A stretch of DNA of 64,000 nucleotides, from NCBI RefSeq assembly GCF_900100395.1, contig NZ_FNFB01000001.1:248001-312000 (forward strand), in the 5' to 3' direction. Source of the stretch: Nonomuraea maritima (GTDB lineage Bacteria > Actinomycetota > Actinomycetes > Streptosporangiales > Streptosporangiaceae). The notes below the pieces were generated by a model. That model did no database searches. It was not told the origin of the DNA and worked only from the letters and a program-made list of their open reading frames with translations. Numbering within the stretch: position 1 is the stretch's first letter; each line of letters starts with the position of its first letter. Made by a program: the position numbers and the translations under genes. Shown here one piece after another: positions 41,771-49,984 of the stretch.

Positions 41771-43303
41771 GTGACGATCGCGAACACCGACGCCGGCCGA
41801 CGCGCCGCGCTGAAACAGTGGCTGGGCCTGGGTGTGCTGGTCCTGCCCGTGCTGCTGCTGTTCATGATGCTGACAGTCCTGTTTCTCGCCATTCCACACC
41901 TGGCCGCCGAGCTGCGGCCGAGCGGCACCCAGACGTTGTGGATCATCGACATCTACGGCTTCCTGATGGCCGGCCTGCTGGTCACCATGGGCACCCTCGC
42001 CGACCGGCTCGGCCACCGACGGCTGCTCGTCATCGGCGCGGCCGTCTTCGCTGTCGCCTCCTTATTCGCCGCCGGCACCTCCGACCCCGGCTGGCTGATC
42101 GTCTGGCGGGCCGTCCTGGGAGTCGCCGCGGCCACGCAGATGCCTGCCACGCTAGGGATGATCTTCGCGACCTTCACCGACCATCGTCGGCGAGGGGTCG
42201 CCGTCGGGGTGTGGTCGGGCGCCATCTCGGTCGGCACCGCGATCGGCCCCGTGGTCGGCGGCGCGCTGCTGGAGGCGTTCTCCTGGCGAGCGGCCTTCCT
42301 GGTCGCAGTGCCCGTCATGGCGATCGTGGTGATCGGTGCGCCGCTGCTGCTGCCCGCCCACCGCAACCCCGGCGCAGGCCGCGTCGACCTGCTGAGCGTG
42401 CTGCTGTCGCTGGCGACGCTGCTGCCGATCGTCTACGGCCTCAAAGAAGTCGGCAAGGGAGGCCACCCGGCCGTCGCGGTAGCCGCGTTCGTGGTCGGGT
42501 TCGCGTTCGGCGCCTGGTTCGTCAGGCGCCAGCTGCGCCTGCCCGAGCCGTTGCTGGACGTCCGGCTGTTCGCCAACCGCGTGGTCGGCGGCGCCCTGGG
42601 CGTGTTCCTGCTCTCGGCGACCGCGCTCGGCGGCGTGTACCTGCTCGTCACCCAGTACCTGCAGCTGGTGCAGGGGCTGTCGCCGTTGCAGGCGGGCCTG
42701 TGGGTGCTACCGGCCGCGGCGCTGCTCGTCGTCGTCTCGACGGGCTCACCCCTCCTGGCCCGGCGTTTCCGGCCGGGACGTCTCATCGCCGCCGGGCTCG
42801 TCATCCAGGTGGTCGGTTACCTGATGCTCACCCAGGTCGGCGCCACCGGCGGGCTGCCGCTGCTGGTCGCGGGCTTCATCGTCCTGTATCCGGCGGTCGC
42901 CCCCTCGATGGCGCTGACCACCAGCCTCGTCGTCGGCTCCGTCCCACCGCAGAAGGCCGGCGCCGCGTCCGGGCTCGCCACCACCTGCAGCGACCTCGGC
43001 ATCTCGCTCGGCATCGCGATCCTCGGCAGCGTCGCCGCCGCCGTCTACCGCGTCCGGATCAGCACCGAACTGCCCGCGGGCCTGCCGCCCGAGGCCGCCG
43101 CGGCCGGCCGCGACACTCTTGACGCCGCGATCGCCACCACGCAGACCCTGCCCGGCGAACTGGCCGCGGCCGTGCTCACCCCCGCCCGGGAGGCCTTCAC
43201 CAGCGGCCTGACCACAGCCGCCGCCATCGCCGCGGTCATCGCCGCCGCCGCGGCGGTACTGGCCCTCCGCCGCCTGGCCTCCGTCCCACCCACCAACCCC
43301 TGA
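41771..43303 (+). CDS. MFS drug exporter, DHA2 (SmvA/QacA-like), 14 TM
   Basis: This 510-residue proton-coupled exporter starts at GTG 41771. Fourteen hydrophobic segments can be traced. Family markers are TLWIIDIYGFLMAGLLVTMG (helix 2), then GTLADRLGHRRLLVIGA (motif A). WRAVLGVAAATQMPATLGMIF (motif B) and VWSGAISVGTAIGPVVGGALL (motif C, antiporter) follow. Members export quaternary ammonium compounds and dyes. The upstream direct repeats and the MarR relic suggest that it was or is regulated by a repressor. It is followed by a GNAT gene in the same direction. Confidence 0.92.
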   Translation: MTIANTDAGRRAALKQWLGLGVLVLPVLLLFMMLTVLFLAIPHLAAELRPSGTQTLWIIDIYGFLMAGLLVTMGTLADRLGHRRLLVIGAAVFAVASLFAAGTSDPGWLIVWRAVLGVAAATQMPATLGMIFATFTDHRRRGVAVGVWSGAISVGTAIGPVVGGALLEAFSWRAAFLVAVPVMAIVVIGAPLLLPAHRNPGAGRVDLLSVLLSLATLLPIVYGLKEVGKGGHPAVAVAAFVVGFAFGAWFVRRQLRLPEPLLDVRLFANRVVGGALGVFLLSATALGGVYLLVTQYLQLVQGLSPLQAGLWVLPAAALLVVVSTGSPLLARRFRPGRLIAAGLVIQVVGYLMLTQVGATGGLPLLVAGFIVLYPAVAPSMALTTSLVVGSVPPQKAGAASGLATTCSDLGISLGIAILGSVAAAVYRVRISTELPAGLPPEAAAAGRDTLDAAIATTQTLPGELAAAVLTPAREAFTSGLTTAAAIAAVIAAAAAVLALRRLASVPPTNP

Positions 43304-43352
43304 CCCGCCCCTGGCCTCACCGCAAACTACCCGCACCACAAGAAGGGTCACC

Positions 43353-43814
43353 GTGATCAATATCCGTCGCGCCACCCCCGATGACGCCGCCACCGTGCAC
43401 ACCCTCATCCACCGTCTGGCAGAGCACCAGAGCCAGAGCTGGGGCGTCACGGTGAGCGTCGAGGATCTGAAGCGGCTGCTCGCCCTCCCGGAGGTGGGCT
43501 ACCTGATCGCCGAACGGGACGGCCAGGCCATCGGCTACGTCTCCTGGCTGCAGCGCATCAGCTTCTGGTCCGGTCAGGACTACCTCCATCTGGACGACCT
43601 GTACGTGACCGCCGCCGAACGCGGCAACGGCGTGGGCGAGCAACTGATGCACGCCATCGCCGAAACCGCCGACGGCAAGGTCATCCGCTGGGAGGTGGCC
43701 GAAGCCAACACCGGCGCGCAACGCTTCTACCACCGCATCGGCGCAACCCTCACATCGAAGAAGATCTGCCGCTGGCAGCCGCAGCAGCCCGCCGACGAAC
43801 CCCTCCACAACTGA
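43353..43814 (+). CDS. GNAT-family N-acetyltransferase
   Basis: This 153-residue single-domain GNAT starts at GTG 43353 with GAAGG upstream. MINIRRATPDDAATVHTLIHRL is the typical first strand and helix, followed by DYLHLDDLYVTAAERGNGVGEQL, which contains motif A (RGNGVG acetyl-CoA loop), and then EANTGAQRFYHRIGA. It lies 49 bases after the MFS gene and may be cotranscribed with it. Acceptor unknown; pairing of an exporter with an acetyltransferase is common in resistance modules, but that is only a suggestion. Confidence 0.88.
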   Translation: MINIRRATPDDAATVHTLIHRLAEHQSQSWGVTVSVEDLKRLLALPEVGYLIAERDGQAIGYVSWLQRISFWSGQDYLHLDDLYVTAAERGNGVGEQLMHAIAETADGKVIRWEVAEANTGAQRFYHRIGATLTSKKICRWQPQQPADEPLHN

Positions 43815-44152
43815 TCCACCCGAACCAAGCACCCCGGTCCTGCCTCGACCGAAGTCGCGCCATCACGGCTGAGCACCCGGTTGTCCCCGGCTCCGCGCCG
43901 GGGACAACGCGCCTGTGAGGGTGGGGACGAGGATCAGGCCGGCTACGAGCAAGTCGGACGGGACGGAGAACGCACCGGCCACGAACACTCGCAGCAACAT
44001 GGCGACGCCCACACCCAGGACGAGCAACGTCACCGTCCGGCGTAAGCCGCCCTTCTTCTCTTCTCCATGCCTTCAGCCTGCTGGATGCCGGGACCCACCG
44101 ATCCCAGCTCGCCGGCACGCCCGGTGAGCGAGCACTCCGTGAGGCGGACTCA
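43815..44152. other. 338-base gap with one possible small gene
   Basis: Apart from the small membrane-protein frame at 43863-44033 (minus), no feature is seen here. A GC-rich dyad CCCCGGC-TCCGC-GCCGGGG lies at 43887-43905 and may act as a terminator for the GNAT gene. Confidence 0.4.
43863..44033 (-). CDS. Possible 56-aa membrane protein
   Basis: From GTG 44033 the frame reads VTLLVLGVGVAMLLRVFVAG, then AFSVPSDLLVAGLILVPTLTGALSP. This gives two hydrophobic helices with a short polar link, as in small two-helix membrane proteins of actinomycetes. No good RBS was found, and the frame is open upstream to 44075 (EKKGGLRRT...) without a better start. It may instead be the 3' remnant of a larger lost gene. 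Confidence 0.3.
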   Translation of the reverse strand: MTLLVLGVGVAMLLRVFVAGAFSVPSDLLVAGLILVPTLTGALSPARSRGQPGAQP

Positions 44153-44600
44153 TCACGGGACGATCGTCCGGCCTTGGTCGGCGCCTTCGATCACCGTGAC
44201 GTAGGCCTCGGCCACGTCGGCGACCGGGGTGCCGGTCGAGCCGTCCATCCCCAGGTGTTCCAGGGTCTCGCGGATCCAGCCTGGACTGATCACGTTGATG
44301 CGGAGTCCGCGTGGAAGCTCGGCGGCGGCGTTGCGGACGAAGCCCTCCAGCCCGGCGTTGACCAGAGCTCCCAACGAGCCGCCGGCCAGCGGAGCCGCGA
44401 AGGTGCCGCCGGTGAGCACGACGGAGCCTCCGTCACGGAGGTGACGCAGCGCTCGCCGGGCCAGGGCGACCTGCCCCAGCAGCTTGGCCTGCAGCCCCGC
44501 GGCGAACTCGCGGACTCCAAGGACACCAGTGGGCCGCCGGCCGCACAGCAGATCACGGCATCGGGAGCATTCCACCGATGCCGCCGCGCGCCAGCCATAA
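44153..44600 (-). pseudogene. Short-chain dehydrogenase (SDR) relic
   Basis: The C-terminal part is readable: EFAAGLQAKLLGQVALARRAL, then GGSVVLTGGTFAAPLAGGSLGALVNAGLEGF and LPRGLRINVISPGWIRETL. These are typical of atypical SDRs. The preceding block PDAVICCAAGGPLVSLE is present but in another frame (shift near 44530). The N-terminal cofactor-binding GxxxGIG region is absent altogether. The gene is thus frameshifted and truncated. Confidence 0.65.
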
Positions 44601-44671
44601 GAGGACGAGGCACCACCGATGCCGACGCGCGCCGGGCGTACCTCGACGAGGCACCGTGCCGTGAGGCGGGA

Positions 44672-44697
44672 CCCGCCCCTGTAGCAGCAGGGGCGGG
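44672..44697 (-). terminator. Terminator hairpin after the DUF5682 gene
   Basis: A 10-bp perfect stem CCCGCCCCTG / CAGGGGCGGG (44672-44681 with 44688-44697) with a 6-base loop lies just 3' of the DUF5682 stop at 44705. It closes the MoxR/vWA operon. Confidence 0.75.
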
Positions 44698-44704
44698 CAC
44701 GTGG

Positions 44705-47467
44705 TCAGGTGAGCAGGGTCGCCACGGCTGTGGCCGTGTGGTGATGGGTGGTCAGGAGGGCGGTCACCTCCTGGACGCCGGGTGGGGCGGCGGTGCGGGG
44801 ACGCCACTCCCCCGCGCATCCGAGCAGCTCGGCCACCGCGTCGCAGGCCGCCGGATGGCCGGCGAGGAGATCGGTCGCCGGTCCCGCCATCGGCTGCGCG
44901 GCGGCGGAGGTGGGGACGGGCTTGGCGGACGACCATGGGGGCGTCCAGGCGTCCACGGCGGTCAGCGAGCCGGGGAACGTGCGTCCTGCCTCCTTGACGA
45001 GGGCCGGCATGAGCTCACCCGCGCCGTCGCGCAGCGCGACGATCAGCTTGGGCAGCCACGGCAGCAGCACCGGGTCGGGCAGCCGCCCGAACGCCTTCGA
45101 GATCACCTCCACCACGAACCCCGACAGCGCAGGCACCGGCTCCATCGCATGCACGAACCCGATGAGGTAGTGCGGGAAGGCCGGCACCACCAGCGGGTTG
45201 GCGAGCAGCTCGTCGCAGCGCGCCCGCAGCTCGGCCAGGGACAGCAACCCCAGCTGGTGGCGGGCCGCCCACATCAGCGCCACCTTCGCCGGCGACTCCG
45301 GATGCGACTGCCGCACCGCGAGCTCCAGCTGGGCCCGTTCGCAGCCGAGGGCCAGTGCGAGGCTCTCCATCGTGCACAGGAACCCGAGCATGGCCGCCAC
45401 CTGCCGCACGCCGGTGTCGTCGTCGACGAACGCGGTCGGCAGCAGCGTGCAGTAGTGGGCGTACCCGGTCGTCACGAACGCCCCGCACCACGCCGGCAGC
45501 TCGGGCTCGACCGTCCGGTAGTAGGCGAGCAGCCCCCGGATGCGGCGCAGCACCTCAGGCGCGTCGTCGACGGTGCGCTCGGCCGCGAGCAGCTCCACCG
45601 CCCGCGCCCCCAGCTCGTCGGCGACGCGGCGGCTGCCGAGGAACAGCAGGGCGTCCTCGACCGCCGCCAGGGCGACGGCCGCGGTGGCGTCGGGGGCGCG
45701 CACGGCTCGCCGCAGCCGCTGTTCCAGCACCTGCTCGACGGTGACGCCCTCGTAGCCGAGCTCGATGATGGCGCGCTGGTACTTGCCGATCGCGAGGTCC
45801 CAGCTCTCCTGGATCGAGCGTTCGCCCAGCCTGCGCTCGCCCATGATGGGCCGCGCGGCGTCGGCCGGCAGCAGGTAGCGCAGCTTCCACAGCAGGTCGG
45901 AGCAGGGCGCCAGCTCGGGGTGGGCGTGCAGGTCGATGAGCGCCCGCTGGATCGTCCGCCGCTCGAGGTCGAGCCCTAGCGGGGCGAGCCGGTCGAGGAC
46001 GTCTCTGGCCAGCGGCGGCATCGCGTCGTAGCCGACCTCTCCGACGCGGTCGCCGCCGAGCAGGATCTCGCACAGGTGCCGTACGTCGCGACGCCCGGGA
46101 ACGGTGTCCTTCTCGATGCAGGTGACGGCCGCGTCCTGGAAGTCGTACGGGGTGGGCCTGGCCCGGTTGCGCAGGCCGGCCAGCAGGATCGAGGTCTCGT
46201 AGACCGCGATCGCGTCGGCCGTGCTCGCGAGGTAGCCGTTGCGGCGGGCCAGCCGGACGATGTCGACGCACCAGCCGAGCAGCTCTGCCTCGTCGAGCGC
46301 GTCGAGCGCGGGCGGCCGGGACAGGAACCCGCTGAGCCGGTCGGCCACCTCGCCCGCCGGCGCGGGCACCGGCAGCTTGGCCGGGCGTTGGGGCGCTCCC
46401 TTCTGCCCGGCCAGCCGGAACGGCTTCAGCCCGCCGCGGGTGAGCGCCTTGCTCCAGGTCGCCGCCGCGATCGACACCGAGCCGGGGGCCAGCCCGAACT
46501 GCGCCTCGATGGCCGAGTGGCTGGACGGGATCAGCCCGTACAGCCAGGTCGTGCCCGTGCGCGGGCTGATCTCGTAGGGGGCCGTGGAGCGCACGCCGAA
46601 CTGCTCGACGCGGCTCGCGGCGTGGAAGGCGCCGCAGACGTAGAGGCAGTCGGCGGGATCGGCGCCGGTGGCGGCCTGGTGCTCACGCATCCTGGTCCAC
46701 ATGTAGCGTTCGCGTTCCTCGTCGACGGCCGTCCGGTCGTCGTCCTCGGGGCGAAGCCGGCGGAACAGGCTGCCGATCATCACCATGACCTGGCGGTAGG
46801 TGTCGTAGTCTGCCCCGGCGAGGGGCTGTTCGACGTACTGGTCCCACCACTCCGACCAGTGGCGCACCTTGCCGTGGCGCAGGAGGTGCTCCTCCAGTTC
46901 GGCGAAGCGGGGCCGCAGGTCGCCGAGCTCGACGCCGACCGCGTCGCCGTGCAGGCCGGCCTCCTCGCCCTTCGCCGCGGGCCGCTGCTCGGGCGCCCAC
47001 TGGTAGACGTGGTCGGTCGAGCGGTCGACCAGCACCAGCTCGACGCCAGGGGTGTCGAGCGCGTACGCGATGGCCTGGTATTCCGCCGACGCCTCGGTGA
47101 TGGGCGCCACCACGCTGAGCGGCGCCCAGTCCTTCGGGAAGCCGTCGAGGTCGGTGGCGAACGCCTGCACGGCCACCGGCAGCCGGCAGTTGCGCAGCTC
47201 GGTGAGCAGCGGCTGCAGGTCTTCGCACAACTCCAGGTAGATGACCTTCGGCTGCTTCTCGCGCAGCCTGCGCACCATCGCCAGCGCCGAGGCGGGCGAG
47301 TGGTGGCAGACCGGGAAGATCTCCAGCTCCTCGCGCAGCGCCCGGTCGACGTCGTCGACCATCTCCGACAGGATGCCGGAGACCCCGGCCGGGCTGTTCG
47401 CGAACGTCTCCGCCGCGTCGAGGAGCTGCCCGCGCAGCGCGCCGAACGGACTCGTCTCGTCGCTCAT
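44705..47467 (-). CDS. DUF5682-family protein of the MoxR/vWA cassette
   Basis: This large cytosolic protein of 920 residues has no signal peptide or membrane helix. The N-terminal part contains FPVCHHSPASALAMVRRLREKQPKVIYLELCEDLQPLL, and then DCLYVCGAFHAASRVEQFG. Together with the position next to a MoxR ATPase and a vWA protein, these mark DUF5682, which I relate to E. coli YehM. The C-terminal ~400 residues are alpha-helical, repeat-like. Function unknown; likely a client-handling or scaffold component of the MoxR machine. Its ATG 47467 is now preceded by GGAGGT located in the left end of a tnpB element. Without the element it would overlap the MoxR stop as ATGA. Confidence 0.82.
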   Translation of the reverse strand: MSDETSPFGALRGQLLDAAETFANSPAGVSGILSEMVDDVDRALREELEIFPVCHHSPASALAMVRRLREKQPKVIYLELCEDLQPLLTELRNCRLPVAVQAFATDLDGFPKDWAPLSVVAPITEASAEYQAIAYALDTPGVELVLVDRSTDHVYQWAPEQRPAAKGEEAGLHGDAVGVELGDLRPRFAELEEHLLRHGKVRHWSEWWDQYVEQPLAGADYDTYRQVMVMIGSLFRRLRPEDDDRTAVDEERERYMWTRMREHQAATGADPADCLYVCGAFHAASRVEQFGVRSTAPYEISPRTGTTWLYGLIPSSHSAIEAQFGLAPGSVSIAAATWSKALTRGGLKPFRLAGQKGAPQRPAKLPVPAPAGEVADRLSGFLSRPPALDALDEAELLGWCVDIVRLARRNGYLASTADAIAVYETSILLAGLRNRARPTPYDFQDAAVTCIEKDTVPGRRDVRHLCEILLGGDRVGEVGYDAMPPLARDVLDRLAPLGLDLERRTIQRALIDLHAHPELAPCSDLLWKLRYLLPADAARPIMGERRLGERSIQESWDLAIGKYQRAIIELGYEGVTVEQVLEQRLRRAVRAPDATAAVALAAVEDALLFLGSRRVADELGARAVELLAAERTVDDAPEVLRRIRGLLAYYRTVEPELPAWCGAFVTTGYAHYCTLLPTAFVDDDTGVRQVAAMLGFLCTMESLALALGCERAQLELAVRQSHPESPAKVALMWAARHQLGLLSLAELRARCDELLANPLVVPAFPHYLIGFVHAMEPVPALSGFVVEVISKAFGRLPDPVLLPWLPKLIVALRDGAGELMPALVKEAGRTFPGSLTAVDAWTPPWSSAKPVPTSAAAQPMAGPATDLLAGHPAACDAVAELLGCAGEWRPRTAAPPGVQEVTALLTTHHHTATAVATLLT
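47464..47467 (+). other. Inferred TAM (TCAT) of the intact tnpB element
   Basis: TCAT directly precedes the left end in both copies of the element in this window. On the other strand it is the ATGA at the start of the DUF5682 gene. Confidence 0.5.
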
Positions 47468-47472
47468 CAGAT

Positions 47473-47478
47473 ACCTCC
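47473..47478 (-). promoter_or_regulatory. Element-borne Shine-Dalgarno for the DUF5682 gene
   Basis: On the minus strand GGAGGT ends 5 bases before ATG 47467. It lies inside the element's left end and is identical in sequence and spacing in the other copy (25631-25636). Confidence 0.7.
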
Positions 47479-47617
47479 GAGGAAACCCCCGCCTTCAGGC
47501 GGGAGAGGAATCGGACCCCTGCGGAGCAGGACAGGGGCAGGCGATTCGCCGCCAGGCGAGCCACCGTTTCGAACAAACACACGATTGTTGAGCTGATCGC
47601 GTCCTAGGATGTGCGGC

Positions 47618-48724
47618 ATGGCGCAGCTGGTGAAGCGGGCCTACAAGTACCGTTTCCACCCGACCCCCGAGCAGGCCGAAGAGCTTGCCCGGACGTTCGG
47701 ATGCGTCCGCCTCGTCTACAACAAGGCTCTGGAAGAGCGCACCCGCGCCTACACTCTGGAAGGGCGACGCGTCTCCTACGTGGAGTCCTCTGCGCGTCTG
47801 ACGGAGTGGAAGCGCAGCGGAGAGTACGACTTCCTGTCCGAGGTGTCGTCGGTCCCTCTTCAGCAGGCGCTGCGGCATCTTCAGGCGGGGTTCGCGAACT
47901 TCTTCGCCAAGCGCGCCAAATATCCGACGTTCAAGAGCAGAAAGAAGTCGCGCCTGTCGGCGGAGTACACCCGGTCGGCGTTCCGCTGGCGGGACGGCCG
48001 GTTGACGCTGGCGAAGATGGACGCGCCGCTCACGATCGTGTGGTCGCGTCCTCTTCCTGAGGGTGCGGAGCCGTCCACGGTCACCGTGTCGAAGGACGCG
48101 GCGGGTCGCTGGTTCGTGTCCCTGCTGGTCGAGGAGAAGATCAGTCCCCTGCCGCCCGTCGCGGCGAACGTGGGGATCGACGCCGGGATCACGGCGCTGG
48201 CCACACTCTCCACTGGAGAGAAGATCCTCAACCCGAAGCACGAGCGTCGTGCTCGGCGAAGGCTCGCCAAGGCGCAGCGTGCTCTCGCCCGTAAGGAGAA
48301 GGGGTCGAACAACCGGGCCAAGGCCCGGCGCAAGGTGGCCCGCGTCTACGCCCGGATCGCCGACCGCAGAAGAGATCACCTGCACAAGGTCACGACACGG
48401 CTTGTTCACGAGAACCAAGTGATCGCCGTGGAAGACCTGACCGTCCGCACCTTGGTCAAGAACCACAGCCTGGCGCGCGCCATCTCCGACGCCTCCTGGC
48501 GGGAGTTGCGGACCATGCTGGAGTACAAGGCTTCCTGGTACGGGCGGACCGTCGTCGCAGTTGACCGCTGGTTCCCGTCGTCGAAGCTGTGCTCGGCGTG
48601 CGGTGCTCTGCAAAACAGGATGCCCTTGAGCATCCGCGACTGGACATGCGCCTGCGGCACCGTCCATGACCGGGACGTGAACGCGGCCAAGAACATCCTC
48701 GCCGCCGGGCCGGCGGAGAGCTGA
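47618..48724 (+). CDS. tnpB: TnpB RNA-guided DNA endonuclease
   Basis: This 368-residue TnpB (OrfB_IS605) starts at ATG 47618; ATG 47609 adds three residues. An N-terminal helix-turn-helix-like part (KYRFHPTPEQAEELARTFGC) leads into the RuvC nuclease. Catalytic Asp188 lies in NVGIDAGITALATLS, Glu272 in VIAVEDLTVRTLVKN and Asp353 in HDRDVNAAKN. The zinc finger has Cys325/328 (CSACG) and Cys344/346 (CACG). All active residues are intact. TnpB uses an omega RNA derived from the element's 3' end to cut DNA next to a TAM, which helps retain the element. It is antisense to the surrounding operon. Confidence 0.93.
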   Translation: MAQLVKRAYKYRFHPTPEQAEELARTFGCVRLVYNKALEERTRAYTLEGRRVSYVESSARLTEWKRSGEYDFLSEVSSVPLQQALRHLQAGFANFFAKRAKYPTFKSRKKSRLSAEYTRSAFRWRDGRLTLAKMDAPLTIVWSRPLPEGAEPSTVTVSKDAAGRWFVSLLVEEKISPLPPVAANVGIDAGITALATLSTGEKILNPKHERRARRRLAKAQRALARKEKGSNNRAKARRKVARVYARIADRRRDHLHKVTTRLVHENQVIAVEDLTVRTLVKNHSLARAISDASWRELRTMLEYKASWYGRTVVAVDRWFPSSKLCSACGALQNRMPLSIRDWTCACGTVHDRDVNAAKNILAAGPAES

Positions 48725-48848
48725 AACGCCTGTGGAGCTGATGTAAGACCTCAACGAGAGTCCTCTCGGGCGGGCAACCGGCTGTGAAGCAGGAAACCTC
48801 ACGGGCGACCGTGGGAATCCCCCTCGTTCACGAGGGGGAGGATGTCAA
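48725..48848 (+). ncRNA. Predicted omega RNA (reRNA) of the intact element
   Basis: The 124 bases from the tnpB stop to the right end show stems CGAGAG-TC-CTCTCG, CACGG-GCGA-CCGTG and CCCCCTCG-TTCA-CGAGGGGG. By analogy with characterised TnpB systems, this plus the end of tnpB forms the scaffold. The guide then starts at 48849 with GACAGCGTCGAGATCGCC, which is the antisense of the last codons of the MoxR gene. Confidence 0.65.
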
Positions 48849-49960
48849 GACAGCGTCGAGATCGCCTCGCGGCCACCCTCGAGGAAGTCGGGCCACAGGC
48901 CCCCGTCCCTCTTGCTGCGGGGCTCGACCACGCCGTGCCAGTACTTGTTGAGGATCGCGAGGTCTTCGGGGCTGCGCCGGGCGAGCGACCCGACCAGCGA
49001 GCCGGCCAGGGTCTGGGCCCGCAGCACGCGGTCGCCGAAGAAGTGGCTGTGCAGGATGGCGTCCTCCAGGACGCCGATCTGCTCGGCGGTGGACAGCGCC
49101 GACTCGAGCTTGTCGTCGTCGCTGGTGGCCGAGGCCGCCGCCGACCGCAGGTCGGCGAAGCTCTGCAGCAGGATGTCGAGCAGCGAGGGCGGCAGGTCGA
49201 GTTCGATGCGGTGGCGTCGCAACAGCTCCTCGGTACGGAACCGGACGATCTCGGCCTCGCTCTTCTTGCTGGTCACGACCGGGATGCGGACGAAGTTGAA
49301 GCGCCGCTTCAGCGCGGACGACAGGTCGTTGACGCCCCGGTCGCGGCTGTTGGCGGTGGCGATGATGGAGAAGCCCGGCTGGGCGAAGACGATGTTGTCG
49401 TCGTCGAGTTCGGGGATGGAGACGTACTTCTCCGACAGGATCGAGATGAGCGCGTCCTGGACGTCGCTGGTCGACCGGGTGAGCTCCTCGAAGCGGCCGA
49501 TCACGCCGCGCTCCATCGCCGTCATGATCGGCGAGGGGATCATCGACTCACGGGACTGGCCCTTGGCGATGACCATGGAGACGTTCCAGGAGTACTTGAT
49601 GTGGTCTTCTGTGGTGCCTGCGGTGCCCTGCACGACGAGCGTGGAGTTACGGCAGATGGCCGCGGCCAGCAGTTCGGCCAGCCAGCTCTTGCCGGTGCCT
49701 GGGTCGCCGATCAGCAGCAGGCCGCGGTCGGAGGCGAGGGTCACGATGCTGCGCTCGACGAAGCTGCGGTCGCCGAACCACTTCTGCGGGATCTCGCGCT
49801 CCAGCCCGTCGGAACGTTCGGAGCCGAGGATGAACAGCCGCACCATGCGGGGGCTGAGCCGCCACGAGAACGGCTTCGGGCCGTCGTCGATCGACTCGAG
49901 CCAGTCGAGCTCGTCGGCGAACTTGACCTCTGCGGGGGCGCGGAGCATGTCGTCACTCAT
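48845..49960 (-). CDS. MoxR-type AAA+ ATPase (YehL-like)
   Basis: This 371-residue AAA+ ATPase has Walker A GDPGTGKS at residues 85-92. The Walker B region is VIGRFEELTRSTSDVQDALI, with acidic EE. Sensor 1 is SIIATANSRDRGVNDLSSAL, and the arginine finger is LKRRFNFVRIP. These features are characteristic of the MoxR branch found with vWA and SWIM proteins (E. coli YehL). It is thought to remodel or insert cofactors into partner proteins. The last codon and stop, TCT TGA, straddle the right end of the tnpB element. In the reconstructed empty site they would read TCA TGA, so the protein is unchanged. Confidence 0.9.
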   Translation of the reverse strand: MSDDMLRAPAEVKFADELDWLESIDDGPKPFSWRLSPRMVRLFILGSERSDGLEREIPQKWFGDRSFVERSIVTLASDRGLLLIGDPGTGKSWLAELLAAAICRNSTLVVQGTAGTTEDHIKYSWNVSMVIAKGQSRESMIPSPIMTAMERGVIGRFEELTRSTSDVQDALISILSEKYVSIPELDDDNIVFAQPGFSIIATANSRDRGVNDLSSALKRRFNFVRIPVVTSKKSEAEIVRFRTEELLRRHRIELDLPPSLLDILLQSFADLRSAAASATSDDDKLESALSTAEQIGVLEDAILHSHFFGDRVLRAQTLAGSLVGSLARRSPEDLAILNKYWHGVVEPRSKRDGGLWPDFLEGGREAISTLS

Positions 49961-49984
49961 AGGGGGGTCTTTCTCCTGGTCGTG

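Larger units (their letters stand above)
47468..48848 (+). mobile_element. Intact tnpB-only IS605/IS1341-type element
   Basis: The boundaries were obtained by aligning this copy with that at 25626-27011 and by asking which ends restore a sensible empty site. The left end begins CAGATACCTCCGAGG and carries the hairpin CCCCCGCCTTCAGGCGGGAG. The right end has the perfect hairpin CCCCCTCG-TTCA-CGAGGGGG and ends GAGGATGTCAA. The cargo is a single intact tnpB plus its omega-RNA region; there is no tnpA, so mobilisation needs a transposase in trans. The element sits between the MoxR and DUF5682 genes, transcribed against the operon. Confidence 0.82.
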
